64,000 nucleotides of DNA from Chaenocephalus aceratus. Taxonomy: Eukaryota; Chordata; Actinopteri; Perciformes; Channichthyidae. Where the stretch lies: the NCBI GenBank assembly GCA_023974075.1, contig CM043796.1:26083615-26147614 (forward strand), in the 5' to 3' direction. Position numbers and translations under genes: made by a program. The notes beneath the pieces are model-generated. The model saw only the letters and a list, made by a program, of their open reading frames with translations. It was not told the origin of the DNA and made no database searches. This document shows positions 57,700 through 64,000 of the stretch, piece after piece (the stretch's first letter is position 1; each line of letters opens with the position of its first letter).

Positions 57700-57775
57700 T
57701 TATTTTTTCAAGGCTTTTATTGTCATTCGTACATACTGTAGCTACAGTGTAGTGATGTCGATGAAAATCTTACTG
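57700..57775 (-). repeat. interspersed repeat tail (inverted copy of 12555-12650)
   Basis: AAGGCTTTTATTGTCATTCG, then GTAGCTACAGTGTAGTGATG, is the reverse complement of the tail at 12580-12640. Confidence 0.55.
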
Positions 57776-59694
57776 CAGGAACCTGTCCGTTTTTTTCACG
57801 CTTCCTTGAGTGACATGGAAGCAATTTCTGGTCTAAGGCCACAATTGAGAAGACGCCAACTTTGGGAGATAAATCCTAAAGAAGATGTTTCCTGTAGTGC
57901 CAGCATGAGGTTCACCTTTTTTTGGTTCTTTGAGCACATTTCATGACGGTTCATCCAACAGATGTTGAGAGATTGCATCGGACATTACAAATCCTCCTGA
58001 GGGGGATATGAATAACTTTGTTCTTCCCTTAAATGTTCCTTGATATGAATGGTTTGATACTTGACAAAATACATCCAAAGCAAATGAAAAAAGCCTCTGT
58101 TGTACTTTGTAGTCAGTGCATGCTAAGCATCGGCATGTTAGCACGTATTAGCTCAAGCTTGACGCACTGAGTAGAGCCTTAGAGATTGCACAAGCGTTGT
58201 AAAAACAGAAGTTAACGTTAATTCCTGTTTGGTAACTAGCTAAAAACATTCAGCTAGATATTCATTTATTCACACTTGCTTCAAAACACACTTTGGGTGT
58301 TGATTACCTAATAAATTGTAAACATCATATAGCGTAAAGTTCATAGTGTAAAAACTGTACAGATCATTAGGCTGATAAAAGGACAGAGAACTTCCTGGAT
58401 AACATGCAGGGTAGGGGATATTACCTTGTTTGAAAGAGTAGAACTAATGTAGCTGTGTCTTCTTTAATAATTTACTACCCCCTGCAGCTGTGCAAATACC
58501 AGTGTTGAGCAACATTCCTCACTGCAAATGAGTTGTAGTGTTATAATGACTGATCAGCGCTGGATAATTCATCTGAGGGCCCTAAAATATGCAATTACTC
58601 CAAGTTGTTCCGGATCCATCTATCACGTATCAGCAATTTACTAAAAAGTAGTTTTTTGACATTAAGTTATAGGACGTTATGGACTTTTGTTTACTGTTGT
58701 GTGTGAGCTAGACAAATATCTGATACGCGACAGGAAACAACATTGAGACTAAAAAAACCCTCCCATGTCTTCAGATTTGACCTCTGACCCCAACAACGAG
58801 GAGGAGTAAATGAACATTTTCCAAAACGCAATCAATCCAAACCGAAACAAAGAGAAATGGTTCCCTAAAGACATCTACTCACCGGGTCTCTTTATGTCTC
58901 ATTATTCTGTCAACACTAGCTCTTGGCTCTTGGAGGACTATCGTGATGTGATTTCATTTTTTATTGTCGTCTGTCAGGAGTCCAACAGTGGTTTTCTCAT
59001 GCCAGAATTGTGAGGCTTTGTAAAAGAGACTCTCGCTGTAATAAACAGAGGTATCAATCATCATGTTTGCCATAATAACTGTTTCTTCCCCTCCCTCCCC
59101 TCTTCTCCTGGAATTAAGACAAGAGCCTGTGATTGAAAGGTTTCTGTATCTCAGCGGGACCTGCTTAATATGATGCATGAGAGCAACTCATTGAACTCTT
59201 GTTAGTTTAGCTGGCCAGATTTCTACGGGTGATTTTTTTACATTTTATGCCATGCGCTCATTTGGAAATATCATTCCCCAAAACAGAACTAAATACAATT
59301 TAAATCAACAATTTACAGAAAATGGGTGACATAATTAACAAAAATCAGAGAAAATAAGATAGGCTATAAATGTTTTTCAAGATAATAATTGTGTTTTTAT
59401 TACATTTTAATTAAATAATACTGTACCGTATGAGTTCAATTAAAAACATGTATCTGTTTGTACATTACCATTAAATAGCAGAAAAGAGACGATAAAAAAA
59501 TTGAATAACTTACAACAACAACAAAATATGTAATAAGTAAAGCTGACATTAAAATGCTTAAATTGGAGATAGGCCTACTATTTATTTTTATTTGTATTTA
59601 AATAAAGAAATGCTGCATGCTACCTCTCTACTTCTGGTAAATGTTTTTCTGATCATGCTAACACAGCAATATCATCTATTTTACCCATATACTG
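57776..59694. other. no gene seen
   Basis: 58090-58180 carries GCATGCTAAGCATCGGCATG and TTAGCACGTATTAGCTC words common in fish repeats. 58450-58620 is repeat-free. 59300-59600 is very AT-rich. ORFs are short and motif-less. Confidence 0.4.
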
Positions 59695-59945
59695 TATATA
59701 TAAATAGACGTAGGGTCCGTGACGTCACCCATAGGATTCTGCAGAGTTTGTCACTACCCGATCTGTCTCCCTGCCCGATCTGTACTGCGCATGTGCGAGA
59801 TGGTCCGCCATACGATGGTCTGTCATGTCTGTGTTTTATCTGTTGTAACTTCGTACAGGCTGCCCCTCATGGCCAGGTCACTCTTGGAAAAGAGATTTTA
59901 ATCTCAATGAGTCTTTTACCCGGTTAAATAAAGGATATATAACTC
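59695..59945 (+). repeat. retroposon/MITE fragments with LINE-like tail
   Basis: GTGACGTCACCCATAGGATT near 59718 is a common fish repeat word. The end, GGCCAGGTCACTCTTGGAAA, then AAGAGATTTTAATCTCAATG and GGTTAAATAAAGG, is a LINE-type 3' tail with its polyadenylation signal. Confidence 0.5.
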
Positions 59946-60905
59946 CGGACGGCAACCCAAGTAGGACACTTGACACAGTGGCTTTTGGCAAAGCTAAAAA
60001 AGAAAACTCGAGAGAGATGAGTTATTGTTATTACAACGTGACTTCACTATTATTTAACAACTCTTTTTCATTGGGTTCTTTTATTTGGGGTGAAGTACAT
60101 TGTCAGAATAAGTGAGAAATGGATTTCACTTCTGTTAGACAGCTATCATACTGAATAAATATTTACTGTGAATGTATGCAAACATGTATGGCTTATAGCT
60201 GTGTAACAGAAGTTAGGGTTACAGTATGAAGTTCATCAACATTGCAATATATTTTATTATCAAAATAATATTTAACTGTTATCAAAATGTAGTGCAACTG
60301 TAGAAGCTTGCTCTGTTGTCTCACTGAAAGAAAAACTTTTACCACGTTTGTTCAGACAATATTGAGAGATAAATAGTAGCAGTTCTCACTATGTGTTAAA
60401 TATATTTGCCTTCAATACATTAAATTAGAAAGCTGACAAGTCATATTGCTTGTTAACATCTAAATGTAATCTTTTGCATGGAAAAACCCCTCAACTTAAC
60501 TGATGTGTAAGTGATCTAGTATTTATTATTTTTTAATGGAATGTGTATCAGTGTATTAAAGTCAATACTTCATTCATTTAAACCAATATCTTTCTTGATT
60601 CTTTGTACAGTATGAAAAAAGAGTCTTAGTACCTGTGCTGAAGTTCACTGCTGTGAGGAGTCCAGTTCTGTCTCTCACTCTCTGGTCCAGCCTGTCTGCA
60701 TCACCTGGACACCTTAAACAAACAGATATGTAAAGTACCATGTGTACAAACAATATAACTTATTCTCTTCTGTTGAACATGTTGGAGTGTGTATTGTCCG
60801 AGTCAGGGTCCTTTTTATTTTACTGTGACTTTGGAAGTTGTGTTACCAATGCTTACTGTTTATTTGATACCAATTTGGTAATGCAATTAATAAAAACAAC
60901 AAGTG
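59946..60905. other. mostly unique; one exon-like stretch at 60628-60716
   Basis: On the minus strand about 89 bases are bounded by TTTAAG and CAG|GTACTAAG, with an open phase reading GDADRLDQRVRDRTGLL. No family is recognised. The remainder is AT-rich without features. Confidence 0.25.
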
Positions 60906-61265
60906 TGTCAGGGTTGAGTGAAGCAGGCAGGACCCAAATGCATATTTAAACAGAAAATACCTTTATTTCAAGGCTAACGTACGAACAGAACTCTTCCCAG
61001 CGAACACAGTCAAGACAAACAACAATCCAACAATGACAGACAGAAAAACCAGAACTTAAATGCACACAAGACTAATCACACAAACAAGACACAGGTGAGG
61101 AGGGAGGAGAAAACACAGGGGCACAAGGTGAACACAATCAGGAAATCAGACACAGGAGGGCAAACACAGAGACAGGACTCAACAGACAAGACAGGGGGTG
61201 AACACTTTTCAAAATAAAACAGGAAACCAGAGACAGACAAAACACAACACAGACAGACCGTGACA
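60906..61265 (-). mobile_element. 3' LTR of a second Ty3/gypsy-like element, minus strand
   Basis: The 360-bp block begins TGTCAGGGTTGAG and ends GACCGTGACA, so the LTR has 5-bp inverted ends TGTCA/TGACA. On the minus strand it is directly preceded by a polypurine tract (TTGAGGGG...GGTAA, G-run at 61269-61280). It contains AATAAA shortly before its 3' end, just upstream of GGTATTTTC. It is unrelated to the 24221-39374 LTRs. The 5' LTR is not in the window. Confidence 0.75.
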
Positions 61266-61365
61266 TTACCCCCCCCCCCCTCAAGGGACGGCTCCCAGAC
61301 GTCCCAAAAAACAAAACAAAGTCCGAAACGTCCAACAGGGTGGGTGGAGGGGGACCGAAGGAAGG

Positions 61366-61545
61366 ACTCGGACGGACATCCCGGGGTAAAGCAGAAGCCG
61401 AGAAGGGGGACTCGGGCGGATGGCCCGGGGGCAAAGCAGAGATCAAGGAGGAGGTCTCGGGCGGACGGCCCGGGGGAAAGGCAAAGTTCGAGGAGGGGGT
61501 CTTGTGCGGACGGCCCGGGGGCAAAGCAGAGTCAAAAAAAGGGGC
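61366..61545. repeat. minisatellite, 45-bp unit
   Basis: Units start CTCGGGCGGATGGCCCGGGG at 61411, 61456 and (as CTTGTGCGG) 61501, plus a more diverged one near 61366. Multiple of three. Confidence 0.8.
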
Positions 61546-61849
61546 GAAGGCCACAGCGGGCGAAGAGTCAGGGGGCCGGGCTCGAGTTCACCAGGCCGCG
61601 GCTGGTGAACTGAGGGGGCCAGGCTCGAGGGTGAAAGCCGCTGGGGAACTCAGGATGCCGGGCACAAGGTCGGGCAAGAAGGCGGCGACGGGACAGCTCC
61701 GGAGGACGACGTACGCCGCAATGGAACCCCTCCAGTGTCAGCTGGATCACCGGAGCACTGGGATCGAAAGCAGGAGCTGGTGGGACCCCTGGTGGGACAG
61801 GCGTAGACGGAACTCTGGACGGAACATGGGCTGGTGTCGACGGGACCTC

Positions 61850-62430
61850 CAACATGACAGGACATGGTGTTGGCAGGAAATCCGGCGGAGCAGGTGTTGG
61901 CGTGACCCCCAACAGGACAGGATCAGGTGTTCGCAGGAAACACAACGGAGCACGTGTCGGCGGGAACTCTAACAGGACAGGATATGGTGTTGGCAGGAAA
62001 CCCGGCGGAGCAGGTGTTGGCGTGACCCCCAACAGGACAGGATCAGGTGTTGGCAGGAAATCCGGTGGAACCCCCAACGACACAGGACATGGAGTTGGCA
62101 GGACCCCGGATGAAACAGGTGTCGGCTGGACCTCCAACGGCACAGTACATAGGGTTGGCAGGACCCCCGGCAGAACAGTAGTCGGCGGGGCCTCCAACGG
62201 CACAGGACATAAGGTTGGCAGGACCCCCGGCAGAAGAGTAGTCGGCGGGACCTCCAAAGTCACAGGACATAGGGTTGGCAGGACCCCCGGCAGAAGAGTA
62301 GTCGGCGGGACCTCCAACGGCACAGGACATAGGGTTGGCAGGCTCCCCGGCAGAAGAGTAGTCGGCGGGACCCCCAACGGGACAGGACATGGAGTTGGCA
62401 GGACCCCCAGTGGAACCTCCAACAGACCAG
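61850..62430. repeat. minisatellite, 60-bp unit, about nine to ten copies
   Basis: GTTGGCAGGA recurs every 60 bp with GGACAGGA(T/C)AT(G)G between. One unit near 62060 is shortened by about 18 bp, again a multiple of three, so reading frames are kept. Confidence 0.88.
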
Positions 62431-62445
62431 GACATTGGATAGGGA

Positions 62446-62955
62446 CTTGAGAGGGGACTCGAGAGGGAACTCGAAAGGAGACTCGAGAGGGAACTCGAGA
62501 GGAGACTTGAGAGGGGACTCGAGAAGAGACTCGAGAGATGACCTGAGAAGGAACTTGAGAGGGGACTCGAGAGGAGACTCGAGAGGGGACTCGAGAAGGA
62601 ACTTGAGAGGGGACTCGAGAGGGACTCAAGAAGGAACTCGAGAGGAGACTCAAGAGGGAACTTGAGAGGTGACTTGAGAGGGGACTCGAGAAGAGACTCG
62701 AGAGGGGACCTGAGAAGGAACTTGAGAGGGGACTCGAGAGGAGACTCGAGAGGAGACTTGAGAGGAAACTTGAGAGGGGACTGGAGAGGTGACTTGAGAG
62801 GGGACTCGAGAGAGGGCTTGAGAGGGGACTTGAGAGGGGACCTGAGAAGGAACTTTAGAGGGGACTCGAGAGGGGACTTGAGAGGGGACTCGAGAAGAGA
62901 CTCGAGAGGGGACTTGAAAAGTGACTTGAAAGGGAACTCGAGAGGGGACCTGAGA
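62446..62955. repeat. minisatellite, 12-bp unit, about 42 copies
   Basis: Consensus ACTCGAGAGGGG with ACTTGAG, AAGG and AGG variants. Nearly every unit is exactly 12 bp and many carry the palindrome CTCGAG. At least one unit (near 62620) is 11 bp, shifting frame. Confidence 0.9.
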
Positions 62956-63104
62956 CGGTCGGTACGCCGACAGAACACAGGGAGTTGGCATCGGCCGGAG
63001 AGCCAACCGGAGACGGGGAGCTGGAGTCGGCCGGTACGCCGACAGGACATGGGGAGCTGGCATCGGCCGGAAAGCCAGTACTGGAGCCGAAACTGGAGTC
63101 GGGA

Positions 63105-63235
63105 CCATGGCTACAGGGGCCGGTACTGAAGCCGGAACCATGGCTGCTGGGGCCGGTTCTGGAGCCAGAACCATGGCTGTGTGGGCCGGTTCTGGAGCCG
63201 GAACCATGGCTGCTGGGTCCTGTACTGGAGCCCAC
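63105..63235. repeat. minisatellite, 33-bp unit, about four copies
   Basis: ACCATGGCTGCTGGGGCCGG recurs at 33-bp steps (about 63104, 63137, 63170, 63203) with small differences. Confidence 0.85.
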
Positions 63236-63240
63236 ATACA

Positions 63241-64000
63241 AACCGTGATAAAGGTTTGGGTTTGTTCTTCAGATGACTGTGACGTTAACGTGTAAACTCA
63301 ATAATGAACTCCAGCTCAACCAACCATATTTGCAATATCTAAGTAATCATCTTGAAATATGACATGAATAATTGTAATATACACACATCTTCTTGTGAGG
63401 TTGATTTCACATACACTACTTTGACATGAGCTTGTCTACATACTTGAGCATAGCTAATGTAAATTAACCTTAGCGATGCATACAGTTCCTATCGACATAA
63501 TAACATATCTATCTAAGTTACAAGTATGACCTTATTGTATCAACCTCAAACAGAAGCCGTTTGTTCTACAGTATTATCCCACGCTTAACACTTGTCTATT
63601 TCGTTTTAACCTTTATATATACAGTCTATGATTTTAACTTGGAGGCTAAGGATTAGCATCGTTAGCACCGATGTAGCTACCACTCACTTACACGCAAACC
63701 CAAGCCTTAACATTCATTACGTAGCTGATTCAAATCATAAACACATCAATAAGTACTTACCGCATTCATGCACCGTCTGTTTCAACCGCAGAGCGAGTCA
63801 CAATAGTCCAATATATAAGCATGAAGGACAAACAACCACGGCCGGGGTGAAGTTGTGTTCCCTGGATGAGCTGAGCAGGCAGAGTCCCTGTAGCTAGCTT
63901 CACGGAGCAGCTAGCAGAGAGACAAGAAGCTAGCAGCAGCAGTCACTTGACAGAGCTGTCACTCAATGTGACCACGCCCTAATGTATGCAAAAACAATAA
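63241..64000. other. no gene seen; MITE-like end at right edge
   Basis: 63605-63630 contains TATATATACAGTCTATGATT, and 63880-63990 contains GTAGCTAGCTTCACGGAGCA and TCACTCAATGTGACCACGCC. Both are common fish non-autonomous repeat text. The repeat probably continues past the window or ends near it. An 89-codon ORF (63628-63897) has no motif. Confidence 0.4.

Larger units (their letters stand above)
61266..63240 (-). pseudogene. repetitive 3' coding tail of the second gypsy-like element
   Basis: On the minus strand, Pro-rich frames run from about 63237 to 62650 (195 codons) and 62653 to 61568 (361 codons), with an apparent frame break near 62640. A further Pro-rich stretch ends near the polypurine tract (ALPPGRP repeats, then PLRGGG). 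Repeats in order: 33-bp units (APEPAPAAMVP-like), 12-bp units (RVPS/QVPS), 60-bp units (LPTPCPVPLEVPPTTLLPGV) and 45-bp units (ALPPGRPPE...). No enzyme domain is present, so protease, RT and integrase must have been upstream or lost. Plus-strand RGDS-type frames are mirror images. Confidence 0.55.

Noticed and set aside
61138..61554. Envelope gene in the second gypsy-like element
   Set aside because: The Pro-rich tail has no signal peptide, cleavage site or transmembrane segment pattern that I can see; the hydrophobic end of the ORF lies inside the LTR.
62435..63129. Plus-strand RGDS/RGDL repeat protein with apparent cell-adhesion motifs
   Set aside because: It is the mirror of the 12-bp minisatellite. 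The LTR and polypurine tract place the element's coding strand on minus.

Overview
The window looks like gene-poor chromosomal DNA of a ray-finned (teleost) fish. The evidence is the repeat repertoire: hAT elements with 8-bp target duplications, TTAA-flanked MITEs, a TAA-flanked palindromic MITE, L2-type LINE tails ending in the fish-typical AATAAACTTGCCTTGCC, Ty3/gypsy LTR elements, and many CA, TA and GA microsatellites. I found no convincing host protein-coding gene, tRNA, rRNA or CRISPR array. The species cannot be named from the sequence.

Layout. 1-8.3 kb is a mosaic of hAT elements and MITEs. Two are nested, with clean target duplications (6790-8241 interrupted by 7143-8229). 8.3-22.9 kb is mostly unique sequence. 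It carries a TTAA MITE (10618-11198), a long-TIR element (12391-13734), a palindromic PIF/Harbinger-like MITE (20771-21687), microsatellites and a few stretches that resemble conserved non-coding DNA. 22.9-43.8 kb is a nested transposon island whose two outer edges are inverted copies of the same ~230-330 bp sequence. Its core is a tandem Ty3/gypsy retrotransposon (LTR-internal-LTR-internal-LTR, 24221-39374) lying inside a TIR element. Next to it is another TIR element holding pieces of a zinc-ribbon/HECT-type gene. 43.8-60.9 kb is again mostly unique, with LINE tails, a hAT element inserted with an exact 8-bp duplication (51279-52821) and a 70-bp minisatellite. 60.9-63.2 kb is the 3' end of a second, unrelated Ty3/gypsy-like element on the minus strand. 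Its coding tail is built of in-frame minisatellites (45, 60, 12 and 33 bp units).

The recognisable coding sequence is of transposon origin. In the tandem gypsy element, gag (CCHC knuckle) and pol (protease, reverse transcriptase, RNase H, integrase) can be read in both copies, but both are frameshifted. Several pol breaks are shared by the two copies, and others are private to one. The two copies differ mostly by single-base indels and very rarely by substitutions, so some private breaks may be sequencing or assembly errors. The first LTR lacks its first 360 bp, including the TATA-like box.

All calls come from reading the sequence by eye. Family names rest on motifs and target-site hallmarks, not on database searches.
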